From Apostichopus japonicus (taxonomy: Eukaryota > Echinodermata > Holothuroidea > Aspidochirotida > Stichopodidae): a stretch of 64,000 bases of DNA. Positions 32,198 to 45,133 of this stretch are shown here, piece by piece; position 1 is the stretch's first letter; every line of letters starts with the position of its first letter. The notes under the pieces were generated by a model. That model saw only the letters and a list, made by a program, of their open reading frames with translations, ran no database searches and was not told the origin of the DNA. Made by a program: the position numbers and the translations under genes. Location of the stretch: positions 18,591,594-18,655,593 of the forward strand of contig NC_092563.1 in the NCBI RefSeq assembly GCF_037975245.1. Reading direction: 5' to 3'.

Positions 32198-34830
32198 GGT
32201 TCCTCGCTTTAGCAAAAGGAACCTATGCAGTCAGGTTGGCGTGTGTGCGTGTGTGTGTATGTGTGTGTGTGTGTGCGTCTGTGACACTTGCTTGGGTACG
32301 CTCTATCTCAATAAGGGAATGTTGGATTGAGGCCAAACTTGGACTATAGATCCCCCATATGGAGAAGGTGTGCCCTATTGTTTTTGGTGCCCTCAAAGGT
32401 CACCAAAGGTCAGTTATGGTCCAAAAATCGAAAATATTAAAACTGCAATAACTCCCAGTGCCAATGTGCGACAAGGTTGATATTTTGGGACAAGTTGTGA
32501 ACTGGTTAGGGGAACATTTTCAAACTTAACGGTAATGTGATCGAAGGTCAACAAAGGTCAATTAATGATAAAAAAGTAGTATTTTTGCGATAACTTGAGA
32601 ACGAAATGTCTGTTAGGGTTGGGAGTTGCCTCAATGTAATCCAATTGTCGACCCGCATCTGGGTGACCCTTGACCTCAATTTGACCTCTGGTGACCTTTT
32701 CGTGTTTTTGGGATTTTTACAGTTTCGATGCTATTTTCAGATGTCAAAGGTACCTTCTGATCATAAATGTCAATAGGTTGACCCCGTGTGACCTTTATGT
32801 GCGAAGTTATATGGGGTCAAAGTTTTTCGGTCGGAGTTAGGATGGTTGTACAGACTTTTCGTTTTGTTTTTTGGAATCAGGAGATTAAACTACATCTGAA
32901 ACCAAGGTCAAAGGTCACATTAGAAAAATTGTGCTTATTTTGGGAGGAAACGAGCAAAAAAGAAAATGTTTGGTTTTGATGCTAGATTTGGATATCAAAG
33001 GTACCTTCCGATCAAAAATGTCAATTGGTTGACACCCGTGTGACCTTCGTGTGCGAAGTTATACGAATTCAAAGTTAAATTTCAGACATTTAATGCAACA
33101 ACTCCCAGTTCCAAAGTGTGAAATGGTTGATATTTTTGGACAAGTTGCAAATGGTATAGGGAAATATTTTCAAACTTAACGGTCATGTGATCCGAGGTCA
33201 CCAAAGGTCAATTAATGTCAAAAAACTAGTATTTTGGGGGTAGAAAATGGGCAAAGAAAAAAATGTTTGAATTTTTATAGTTTGATGCTCTAATTTAGGT
33301 CTCATCAATCAAAAACGTCAATAAGTTGACCCAAAGTGACCTTTGTATGTTAAGTTATATGAGGTCAAAGTTAATTTTCAGACATTTAGTGTAATAACTC
33401 CCAGTGCCAAGGTGTTACACAGTTGATATTTTGAGACAAGTTGCAAATGGTATAGGGGAATATTTTCAAACTTAACGGTCATGTGATCCGAGGTCACCAA
33501 AGGTCAATTAATGATAAAAAACTAGTATTTTTGCGATAACTTGAGAACAACATGTCCGTTAGGGTTGGGAGTTGCTTCAATGTAATCCAATTGTCGACCC
33601 GCTTCTGGGTGACCCTTGACCTCAATTTGACCTCTGGTGACCTTTTTAGTGTTTTGTGGATTTTTACAGTTTCGATGCTATTTTCAGATGTTAAAGGTAG
33701 CTTCTGATCATAAATGTCAATAAGTTGACCCCTGTGTGACATTCGTGTGCGAAGTTATATGAGGTCAAAGTTAATTTTCAGACATTTAAAGCAACAACTC
33801 CCAGTTCCAAGGTGTGACAAGGTTGATATTTTTGGAGTAGTTGCAAATGGTATAGGGGAATATTTTCAAACTTAACGGTCATGTGATCCGAGGTCACCAA
33901 AGGTCAATTAATGATAAAAAAACTAGTATTTTTGCGATAACTTGAGAACAACATGTCCGTTAGAGTTGGGAGTTGCTTCAATGAAATCCAATTGTCGACT
34001 CGCATCTGGGTGACCCTTGACCTCAATTTGACCTCTGGTGACCTTTTCGTGTTTTGTGGATTTTTTACAGTTTCGATGCTATTATCAGATGTTAAAGGTA
34101 CCTTCTGATCATAAATGTCAATAGGTTGACCCCTGTGTGACCTTGGTGTGCGAAGTTATATGAGGTCAAAGTTAATTTTTTAATGCAATAACTCACAGTT
34201 CCAAGGTGTGACAAGGTTGATATTTTTGGAGTAGTTGCAAATGGTATAGGGGAATATTTTCAAACTTAACGGTCATGTGATACAAGGTCACAAAAGGTCA
34301 GCTAATGTTAAAAAAGTAGTATTATGGGGGGAGAAAATGGGCAAAGAAAAAATGTTTGAATTTTTACAGTCATGCTCTATTTAGGTCTCACCGATCAAAA
34401 ATGTCAATTGGTTGACCTCCGGGTGACCTTTGTGTGTGAAGTTACATACAAGTTCAAAGTTAATTTTTTGACATTTAATGCAATTAAATCTCAATGCCAA
34501 GGTGTGACATGGTTGATATTTTGGGACAAGTTGTGAATGGGGTGGTGGAACATTTTGAAACTTAAAGGTCATGTCATCTGAGGTCACCATTGTTATCATA
34601 TCTGTTGACACGCTTGTAGGTCTCTTATATTTCTTACATTTTCGACGCCATATTTAGATCTCAAAAGTGGCTTTGATAAAAAATCCGTTCACATTTTGTG
34701 ATCACAAAAGTGTTGGCTATAGTGTTGGTTACTTTATGGGAACATGTAGGACCACAATTACTTGGACTATTTCAGCCCAATCTTGCTTGATAATATTATG
34801 TGTATTGTCATATACCCCAAGCAAGGAACC
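32198..34830. mobile_element. 2.6-kb repeat element with short inverted ends and internal tandem units
   Basis: The left end GGTTCCTCGCTT is matched by AAGCAAGGAACC on the right (one mismatch when inverted). Inside, units of about 300-650 bp recur, with blocks such as AATATTTTCAAACTTAACGG, AACTCCCAGTGCCAAGGTG and TGACCCTTGACCTCAATTTG. A GT microsatellite lies at 32240-32280. No coding potential is seen. Class is uncertain: non-autonomous DNA element or composite satellite. Confidence 0.55.
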
Positions 34831-36391
34831 ACAGTGCCCTTGGGCTCTTGTTGTGTCCTTTAAATTGAATCTGCCTCATCAAAATGTTATGATATGAAAT
34901 GTAGACATACTATGAGGTACACCAACTTCACAAAAACATTCCACTGGTTATAAGCAATTATGTTCATCAACAGCCTCTGACCAACCCATCCCCCCCTCCC
35001 TCACCCTCGCCCCCTACATTGTTTTTGTAGTAGCAATTGTAGGAAGTTTGATTTGCGGATTGCCATATAATAAAGATTTTGCGGGGTAGAAAGAAGGGTA
35101 CACTTACCCTCCCCCCCTCCACCTCTTCTCCCAAGGTAAGATCAGCCTCTACTTATTACCTTACCAGAAGAGGAATATTCCAAATATGTAGCAAATTGCC
35201 ATGTATTACATAAGTATTGGTGAGATGAAAAAGGAGGTACTTTATACAATTGAAACATGAAACCGAAAAGGAAACAAATTATTGTCATAGAACTTTATTT
35301 CTTGCTCAAAGGGAAGTATAGTACAAAACTTTTAAATAATTTCATAGACATTTCGTCTGGAGACCAACAACCAACCAACTGAAGTAAAAAGAGAAACAAA
35401 AATGAGTAAAAAAAAGCCCTCTCACTTCTACCGACACCCCCCCCCCCCCTCCCTTTCCAAAATTCACGAAAGAAAGATAACAAGGGTTTCGTGTTTCTCA
35501 AATATTTTGCTTACTGTAATGGAAACACTTGACCGCCTGCCGCCACCCCCCCACCCCTTTTCAGAGCAATTGATCCATTTGTTTGTGCGAAAAGTATTAG
35601 AAATCGGCGGGATGACGGTGTCATTTCTTTCCTTCCCATCTCCTTTTCCGTGAAATCCGGTGACTATTTCCCGAAATGGACTGATTTCAACGGCTGTTAG
35701 CCCTAATTACTATAGGATTTATACGAAGCGCCCCTTGTTAGTCCCCGAAAAAAAATCCCGATATTGTCGTATTAGTAGTAGCATTTTTTACGTTTTCATA
35801 TTTTTTTCCTTTAAATTATAAAAAAAAAATATCATCGCCTGTAAGCACACAAACCACTCACCAAGTTAAAGCTACATGGAATGAAAAATGACGAAATGGC
35901 AGTTATTCAAAACACGGTGGAAAAAAGTGACAGAATTTTGGCAGAATCGCACGATAGCTGTAGCTGCGCTGAAAGCTTTCAGCTGAGGTAAAAACAAAAC
36001 ACAAGTACAGAATAATTATAGCTAACAAGCTGAAGGAGAGCGAATAGGAAGATTCAAATGGCTTACTGTTGTTACCTGAAATATCAATGTATCGCAACGC
36101 TCAACCTAACGAGATTGAATCTCCAATTCACAAATAATTTTACGAAAGTAGATAATTAGCTCTAAGTTGGTGGAAGTTTGAAACAGTTATACCCTCGTTC
36201 TGAGAAAGGCATGTTTATGTCACAGAGATCGATATGAAACCTTCCAATCTAATCAGATTGAATCTCCAACAAATCAAACAGTTTACAGTCATTTCATAAT
36301 TATACTTAAAGGTATAGAATTATGCGATTAGAAGATGGACAAATAATCAAAACGTTACACAGTGACGTCAGAGAGATCGATAAGCCTAAGG

Positions 36392-36777
36392 CAGTGCTTC
36401 TCAACTCTCCCGGGTGAGAAACTGTTTCCTTATTCCCCCTCCCCAAGTATTTCTACATAAACGTACCACAATTTTTTTCAATCACTTTCTTTCATATGCT
36501 GTAATGACGAACATTACGATTCTATCAATGTTCATGTTATCTGTTACGATTCACTCTATAATAAACTGTTCATTCTTATCTGTAATCTTTGGATTTTAAC
36601 AGTAGGCTACGAGTGTTTAGATAAATGAATTACTAGCACTATAGAAGAGGCTGCTCCTCAGAGCGGATTCACCCCATTCTTAAGAGTCACCCCCCTATTC
36701 TCCCTTTCTTCTCATCTCACCCCAAGACTTTCCAATTCCCGATGGGGGTCCACATGGACCCCGGTTGAGAAGCACTG
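36392..36777. mobile_element. Non-autonomous hAT element with perfect 8-bp TSD
   Basis: Ends are CAGTGCTTCTCAAC and GTTGAGAAGCACTG, a perfect 14-bp TIR of hAT (Charlie-like) type. It is flanked on both sides by GCCTAAGG (36384-36391 and 36778-36785). The interior has no transposase frame. Confidence 0.9.
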
Positions 36778-37797
36778 GCCTAAGGTATCTTCCAATTTCA
36801 ACAAATACGTAAATTTTCGAATATATTCAGACGAACCGAGTTACAGTACTCACTGCAAGTTACTTCGTCGTGATTCATTAGTTAATTCAGTAACCATTTT
36901 CATAAACTTATTTCAATCATTCATAGCGTTAGTAATGCCTTTGGCCAAAACAGAAAGACTTTCATTCATATTGCATTCCAAATTGAATAAAAAAAATAAG
37001 GAAACATTAACAAGTAATAAAAAGAAATAAAGAATTGGCTTTTGAACAAACAGTTAAACGATTGATTGAGTAAAATGTCTTACATACAAATGCTGCAACG
37101 AAATAACAGCATTTGTCTTATGAAACTGTTAAACATCTGACATAAATGTTAAAATTTACGTTTACTTTTGTCTAAAACAAGTATTAAAAAAGAGAGAACT
37201 GAATTAAAAAAAAAATTCTGCCATAACGTATAATCTACACGCGAGGGGTGTGAGGGGAGTGGGGTTTGCGGGGACTAGATCTAGTTTTCAATTTGATTGA
37301 TTTGATCTTTTCGATCAAAACGTTTGCTTAAATCGTTTCGCGAAACAGGGGAGTGGGAGGAGGGGGAGGGGAGGGGCTCTAATGGAGGCCATATATACGG
37401 TACGCCCGACACTACCTCGGTAGTCTTCACTCACATATCGTCACTCCCACCGACGAACAAGATAGAGAAAAAAGTTTTCAACCATCATAGTTATATATAC
37501 GAGCGTTGTGAATTTAGTACCAATTCTGAGACCCACCCCACCGCCTTGCGGAAAACCGCTTATTTACGGAAGTGTTTCAAAAAGAAAGTTCTGAGTCCGT
37601 GTCAAGTTTACACATGAGATGTGTGAAGGTCCACAATCGTAATGGTATTCATACACCAACCTATAACATATTAAGCCAAACTATATCATAGTAGGCCTAT
37701 ACCAAAATATACCATACTAAACTGTATACCATAGTTTACCAAACTATACCATAGTATACTAAACTATACCATACTATATACCATACTATACTATACC

Positions 37798-37824
37798 AGG
37801 GAGTTGTTCCATAACAACTCCCTG
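37798..37824. mobile_element. 27-bp palindromic insertion with 8-bp flanking duplication (copy 1)
   Basis: Reads AGGGAGTTGTT, CCAT, AACAACTCCCTG in order, with ACTATACC directly on both sides (37790-37797 and 37825-37832). If the preceding C is counted, the unit is a 28-bp palindrome with a 7-bp duplication. The same unit occurs at 56695 and 57815. Confidence 0.75.
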
Positions 37825-38667
37825 ACTATACCATAACATACTATATTCCATACTATTCTATTCACCATCAAAAATAGAAACTAGAAACCAAGATTACAAC
37901 ATGCCAAAGTTCATCAAATAGATGGCGCTATTCACAACCATACATATTACATAAACATATACATACATAGCAGTCAGTTTTGTCGGGTCGGAGGCCCCTG
38001 TGATAATTGCAACAAGGACTCAGTTTTTTAAAGCTTTTATTTTGCCTGAAGTAGATACATTATGAAAATGATTATTCTCATATTTCCCGTGCATAGCTCG
38101 CGGCTGTATCTCCTCAAGCTCAACTCTCTTCAGGCCCGATAGCAGTTCACACGCTTAAAAGTTGGGTTACCGGTATGTATTTTGCGGCGTCTCCTGCTAA
38201 ACCATAGAGGCCTAATATATCCCTAGGTTTGCATGTAATTTCAAATGGATAGGATTCTCCTATTGAAGAATAAAAAAAACACAACTAGCGTAGGACCTAC
38301 AGTACAACAACATCGGAACATATTATGTAGATAACCTACTTTGTAAGTTGCATATTATTATTTTTTTTTTCAGGTAATTTTCAATTCAGTTAATTTTCTT
38401 CCCAAGAAGAAATATTGCATAGTATTCGTATTGCATTATACCAGTGAATCAAGTGTTTGAATCAAGAGATTGAATATTCATAGAATTGTGTATTTCGTAA
38501 GCTAATGAAAAGTAACGGTTGTTTTATAAAACATATCAAGTTATTCTTAATACAAGAAAGAAAAAAAAACTACCCCAGAACGATTGTTGGAGATGCCCAG
38601 CTTGTGTCTTTTTAATTTTTTCTTTTAAACAACAGCCAAACAACAGGTATCATAGAACACACACACA

Positions 38668-39014
38668 CAAGGGCGTAGGAACCGGGGGGCTGGGGGAGCC
38701 AGCCCCCCCCAGTGAAAAATATGGAGGGGCGGAAGTATCATTCCGCCCCCTGCTTCGGCAAGTCAGAAAACCCCTTTTCATTTCCAAATGAGAAAAAAAT
38801 CTCATTTGGAGTACCAAATTGCATCTAAGGCCAGGTGAAAATGCAAAATTATTTACAAAATGGAGTGGGTGTTTAAGTGTGCTATATTGCACCAAATTGC
38901 ATCTGAGGCCACCTAGAAATGCAAAAAACACCCCTTCCCCTTAGACCCCTCCCCCAGGCCGGCCATCAGTCTTCAGCCCCCCCCCCCCCTTAAAAGTACC
39001 TTCCTACGCCAATG
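38668..39014. mobile_element. TIR element (hAT-like, 0.35 kb)
   Basis: Left end CAAGGGCGTAGGAACC and right end TACCTTCCTACGCCAATG share the inverted core GGCGTAGGAA. Internally, ACCAAATTGCATCT...AGGCCA...AATGCAAAA is duplicated. No target-site duplication confirmed because the left flank is a CA run. Confidence 0.65.
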
Positions 39015-39763
39015 AGTGATTACGTGCAATAACCACGCAATTACAAGGTACTCTTGTAAGTTTTCACTTCTTGAGGAACGACGAAGAATAATTTCTGAAG
39101 GAACTTTGTCACCGATTCTGAAAGAAAAGTAAAAAGGAGAGGAATAAATATATAAATATTTGGAATTAAAACAAGGATCACATGTGATAAACGGGAGAAT
39201 GGAGCGGGGGAAAAAGCCCTACTTGATTGGAAATTTCAAAACGGCTAAAAGAGGTTATTAACAAAAAATAATATTTTGTGATACAAACATTGAATGAATG
39301 CAGTATATATTAATATGCTTAGACGTTTCAAACAAATCTTGATCAGTCTAGAGTCTACTTTAAAATGCTTCATCAATATCCTATACATTTATCTATTACA
39401 CCTATTCTGCACATATACTTAGGAACGCCGTTTGGATTAACATGTCATAAGTAGAGTAAACAGAAACAAACATGGTGACGGCTTCATAACATATGTGAAA
39501 GTAATAAAGAGTATTAGCAAAAATGTTTCAGTCTCTTATAACCCGTTTTCTTGGTTTACACTTTTCTACAGGATTTTCAGACAGCGGTGTTTGACGTAAA
39601 ACATTCCTCTCTCTTTCTCTTGTCAATTCATTCCTGTTGTCGTGAATAATAATCGCTTTCTCTTTCACTCGAGGGTACACAACATATCTCGAAATGCTCT
39701 TCTCTTGATGCAGGTATTCGTTCTTTCTCACGCTTGGAAGATATTTCCACTTATCATTAGAAG

Positions 39764-39804
39764 TTAGAACCTACTCACCTTCTGCTCATACAGGCTCCAA
39801 TAAA
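39764..39804 (-). CDS. SLC7-like terminal exon (short cytosolic tail)
   Basis: After ACCCCCTCTTAG at 39805, phase 1 gives [13 protein letters not shown] and then TAA (39766-39764). The tail is short, as in other family members, but its sequence is not conserved enough to confirm. An alternative donor, CAGAAG|GTGAGT at 39779, could make this a 26-nt exon spliced to an open segment at 39732-39630. That intron would be only about 46 nt, so I prefer the simple reading. Confidence 0.5.
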
Positions 39805-42800
39805 CTAAGAGGGGGTTCAGTAATGCCTTAAAACATTTCATATGAGAATATTCAATATTACACTTACAGACAGGTTTTTGTTTTGTTTTTAACCATTGTT
39901 AACTTCAATCGATCACCTCAGAAGGGTCTTACACTCTGTGGCCTCGCCACATGAAGCACACACATACACACACACACATTCACACATGCCTTCGGCAAAG
40001 AATCAATGAATTTTAAAATTATCCCCTCCTCCCCCCTTCTCCCCCTCCCACAAAACCACGAAGTTTCTTCTTCGAATGTTTTCTTTTATTCGTGGTAATG
40101 GGGTGGTGTGGAGAGAAGGAAAACGCATGCATATTATCGACTCACTTGACGCGGTAGTTATTTCTTTAGGTTTATCCTCCCACCATACACAAACGAGATA
40201 TACCGGTATACCGGCAAGTGTTATCGCCAGACCGACAATAAACTCATAAGTAGCCGAAATTATGGAAGTCATGACCAAGACGACTGCGCATAGCGTGAAT
40301 AAGATGGGCAGAATTAGAGGAACCTGAACGGAGAGAACAGAGAAAAAGGCATCGTAAAAGCTGTATACTTTGAATTGAGCTAAATTTTGTTTCACTCAGA
40401 TCAAGAATATAAATAAATATATCAAATCAAATCAAATCAAATCAAAACAAATCAAATCAAATCAAATCAAATCAAATCAAATCAAATCAAATCAAATCAA
40501 ATCAAATCAAATCAAATCAATAATAAACAAAATAAAATATATAAATATCCCGGGGAGCCGACCTGACTCTCGAAGCCCAGTGCTCTTTCGTTAAATATTC
40601 CAAGTAACATTGACTTCCGAGTTTTTCTGGCTGTTTTCACTGGATAGTTAACATGGCAATTTTATTACATTTGCTTTACCATTTTATTTATTCCTTGAGA
40701 CATGTAACGGGGCTTCAAGAAATTAACATAATTATCTAATGGATATTTACAATGCTAAAATCAGTGGAGGGTGACTTTAGACATGAAATTAATTTTAATA
40801 TGTTGTAGACTAGATGGAAACACTGCATGCTAGCAACCCAGGTTGCATGTTTGTATTACATTTAGATAATTAGATTTGAGAAATGACACTCAAAACAAAT
40901 GAGGCCATTAAGTATACAGTGGCCTGCAGGACCTGTCCTAAGTTGTGGCGTAAAATTTAACATGCAGATCACAGTGAATGAGTTATCCAATCCGCGAGCC
41001 GCAAAACTTTATGATCCACCAACGCTCATGAAGGAAGAAGGAAATACTGAATTGATAATGCGAACTGAAAGATCAGAAAGTGATTTTGAAATAAACTATC
41101 ATAACTACCATAGACTCAATACATATATCCCAAACTTTCGTGCTTGTCAATGTATTCATTGTATTCATTGAAACGTTGCTCCTATATTGGTTTTCGAGAG
41201 CCGCAATATTGAAAACCTCTAGTGGGGGGGGAGGGTGGGGGAGGCGGGAAGGGCCGCATGTGACCCGCACTTCGCTCACTTGTGTCTGACACTCTTACAC
41301 ACAGGTATTTTCTTTAGTTCCACAGATGTTACACAAATTTCATTTGGGAAAACATACGGTCAGACTTTAATGGCCTCAAATATAAAATTTACAGCGCATT
41401 ACAATTTTTTTCCGAGGGAAAATGGTGTTAAATGTCACCCAAGGGTTCTCTGTTGTACATACGATGTCAATGGAGCGCAGTTTGATTGAGCTATTAAAAT
41501 TATTGAAAAAGTGAATTAATATTAGCATTATGTCTACACCGACATAAAAAATGTTAAGCCCTAAAGAAGCTTTCGAGATATTAAGCATATTTAATAGCTG
41601 AATATCTTGAAAACCGGAATCAACATGGAACTAGCCAATAATTATCACTCAAATTCTTCTTTTCTGATTTAACTATGATAAAATCAAGATCTGCCTAATG
41701 AAGTTAAAAAAGAGGACAGAACACTTGCCTTGAAAGGTCTTTCAATGTCGGGATACTTCCACCGGAAGTAAGGCACAGTTGCAACAGTGGTGGCGACAAA
41801 CAACCAACGGCTGAAGCTGAGGTAATTAATCATAGCAAAGACGTCATCACTAATTAGCATAATAAAACAAATGGGAAGCTGCAAGGCAAAAATAGAACAA
41901 AAATAGTCATGTTAAAGATTAAATTCCATCTAAGACAAATGTAATAGAAGACAAAACCAGAAAGATATGCAGAGTTGCAGACTGGTGTTGAGTCCGAGGA
42001 GTTGTACTCGGCGTACTCGGGAACTTTTCGATTCACTTTAATAAACCACCGGTAATGCAAGAGTAAGTACTAGTTGTTAAAGCCTTTTACCCGTACTCGT
42101 ACCCAAAGGGGGGGGGGGGAGACTTCCTGGTACTTGTACTCGTGTTGTTGTACTCGTGACATTTTGGAGATTTAGTGTTAATACGAGTATAAGACTATGT
42201 ACTCGTATGTACTCGAGCTTAGGGTCAGTCGTACTCATACCAAGGGGACATCCTGGTACTTGTACTCGTATTGTTGTACTCGTGGCATATTGGATATTTT
42301 AGTATAGATACCAGTGCAATACTATGTACGCGTATACTTATACTTAGGGGTCTTGTACTCTTTCTCATACCAAGGGCGAGGGATGGCATCTGGTACTTGT
42401 ATTGCTGTTATTGCTGTACTATTTGAGAAATTTGTTTGGTTGGCAATATTTTTGAGCAGTTTATCTACTTGTTTGTGCGAAATATAAACGACATAGGAAA
42501 ACGGAAAACGGTGTCATTTGCTTTCCTCCCATCGCCTTTCTTCCCTTGCCTTATGCTCCTTCTTAGCAGACATATATGTTCACTGATATATTTGGTAGTA
42601 AAGTATACCAATATGGTAATCATAAAACATCCAATTGTAGAAACATTCATGCACCCTTAATCCCGTAGGGGATAACTACAGTAAGTGGATTTGTACCCGT
42701 GAGGTATCAGTCTAAATTTTAAAATGATTGCATATTTAAAGGAGAAGAGAGAGTTATATCTATATGCGTGTCTCTTAGGGTTAGAGATTAGGATTAGGGT

Positions 42801-45037
42801 TAGAGATTAGGATTAGGGGTAAGGGTTATTTTCATTGGAAGGGTCTTGATCGGGATCTGATAAAGTGTACATTTTCAGATCATCAATAAAACACTTTGAT
42901 AAATTGATTCTGTAAATCAGTGGTCGTCTTGAGTGATAAATGATAACGTTGACGAGCCTGACATAAATGTTACTGCGTCACAATTGATATTATTTATGAA
43001 ATTAAGTATAAATCAATAAAACAAAACGCTGACTGGAAACTAATTGATGAAGCAAAGAAATTAATAACTTGAACGAGAATCAAAACCATTTCTCTGCTGG
43101 GAGGGTATAGGTCAAGTCCAAAGCCACATTACCATGGATACTATATAGCCATGAATCATATCCCATCATGCATCAAATTCAATACAACACAGAAAAGTGA
43201 CAGGAGGAATTTCAATGGCAAATGTTCTTTTCTTTTCCCTGCATATCTACATATAGAGCTAAATCAACAACGAGACACTATGACGTCGGGAGTCCAATCA
43301 GTGACCTCAAGACAGAGGCGGACTGGGTCTTAAAACCGGCCCGGACATTTTTCACCTAGACCGGCCCATTATTCATTGATATGTTACTTACATAGTGATC
43401 GCCGTCATGGGGGAGGGGTCTTGAGATTTTTTTGAAGTTAAGGAATGCCTAGATGCAAAATAGTGCTATATTTCTCAATTTTGTAGGTTACAATAATCCT
43501 TTAAAAAAAGACCCCAAAACAATTTCCAGAAGTACTTGATTTAACTGAGGAAAGTTAAAAACGTTAACAAAATTAGACAAAAATATATGTTTTAGACTGG
43601 ATTTTAATTAGTTTTTCAAGTATTTTATTGTGACAACATGCTTGAAAAAATTGAAAAAAAACCTAAATAAATTCAACTAAAACATATATGTTCAATAACA
43701 CGAGCACATGTCATGTCTACGAGAGTAGGAGCTTACGCAGTTCGCTGCTTCTGGCAGCCACACCATCAATGATATTTTTAGTGTCAAGTTTGGCCAAGAT
43801 CCTTTTTTCCACAGACATCAACATGAACGCCTCAAGATGTTCTTGTGTCATTGTACTTCTTCAAACGGTTTTTGAGTCTCTTCAAGGCAGAGAAAGAACG
43901 TTCACATGCCACTTGTGACACAGGTAGCGTTACCAGCAGCTTGTAAGCAAGCTCAATGCTCTTGTAAGCATCGGTGAATAGGTTCAACTTGAGGAGCACC
44001 TTGTAGCAGCAGAGAGGACAGTCTTTATATGACTGTTTCCCACAGTTAAAAATATATTTCTACACAGCCCGTCTGTATTCTATTAACTACTGTGAAAATG
44101 GTCTGTAATTTTTACCAGGCTCCCCAGCCCACCGACCCACCGGGCCACCGACCCACCGGGCATTGCCCAAATGCCCGTGTGGCCAGTCCGCCACGCCTCA
44201 CGTTATCCGGTTTTTGATTGTTTTTGGAATCACTCCCTCCCCCCCCCCCCCTCCTCCTATTTCTATTCATAGTATTTTTGTTCCAATTCTTTATGACTCT
44301 TTAAGATTTCAATAATTAAACATTCTTTTAAATCTGTTTTTAAGTACGAGACATTTCTGATTCTCGGATAAAGTCTCACCGCAAATGCAGCCGCTGGTAG
44401 CGGTGTTTTTCTGTTTACATGTATCATACCAAGAATGTCTGGTAACTGTCCCTCTCTTGAAGCAACAAAGAACATTCTGAAAAAAATGAAAAAAAATGAA
44501 AGAAGTATAACATGATAACATTTGTGACAGGAATACATTTATACCAGCTCCAGTTTCATATAGTTAAAGGTCACGTATAGGCTATGATATTGATAGAGAA
44601 TGACAATTTTTCCCTTTGTACATTTCTTGTTTTCGTGTGCTTAATTTTCCTACCATCATCTGACCTTAACACACAAGTGTGTTTTACATCCGCATTGAGG
44701 ACCCAATTTTGTTTGATTCCATTGTTCATATCCATGTACCGTAACAATACCCCTTAACAATAGAATTCTTCCGAGGACATGATGATTCTTTTCAAACGAC
44801 GTCTGAGGACGTGGAGTTGTCCTCAGGCAGAATACAAGACAAGTGGACATGAACACACACATACACAGAAAATTACTGACTATTGCAACGGAATTGTCTA
44901 GAAAGCAGTGTAGTTAGTATTTACAGTCAAAATCTACTCGATTTTCATTCCATTTCTTCGTTTCTTGTCGATTGTTGGAAGTCAATGCAAAAGGATAATA
45001 TGCAAATTAGTTTACTAGACTTGTCAAGGTGCACGTG

Positions 45038-45133
<96 letters not shown>

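Larger units (their letters stand above)
27181..39763. other. Intergenic region between two convergent 3' ends
   Basis: No protein gene recognised. It holds the repeats and elements listed separately. 28.1-29.2, 29.5-30.3 and 34.9-36.3 kb show only homopolymers and unassigned AT-rich sequence. A TATATAC box near 37390 and an open frame 37324-37617 do not match any family I know. Confidence 0.6.

Noticed and set aside
37324-37617. 97-codon frame with an upstream TATATAC and G-rich stretch, considered as a separate gene or promoter
   Set aside because: No family resemblance, no splice continuation found and ordinary composition. Noted only in the intergenic entry.
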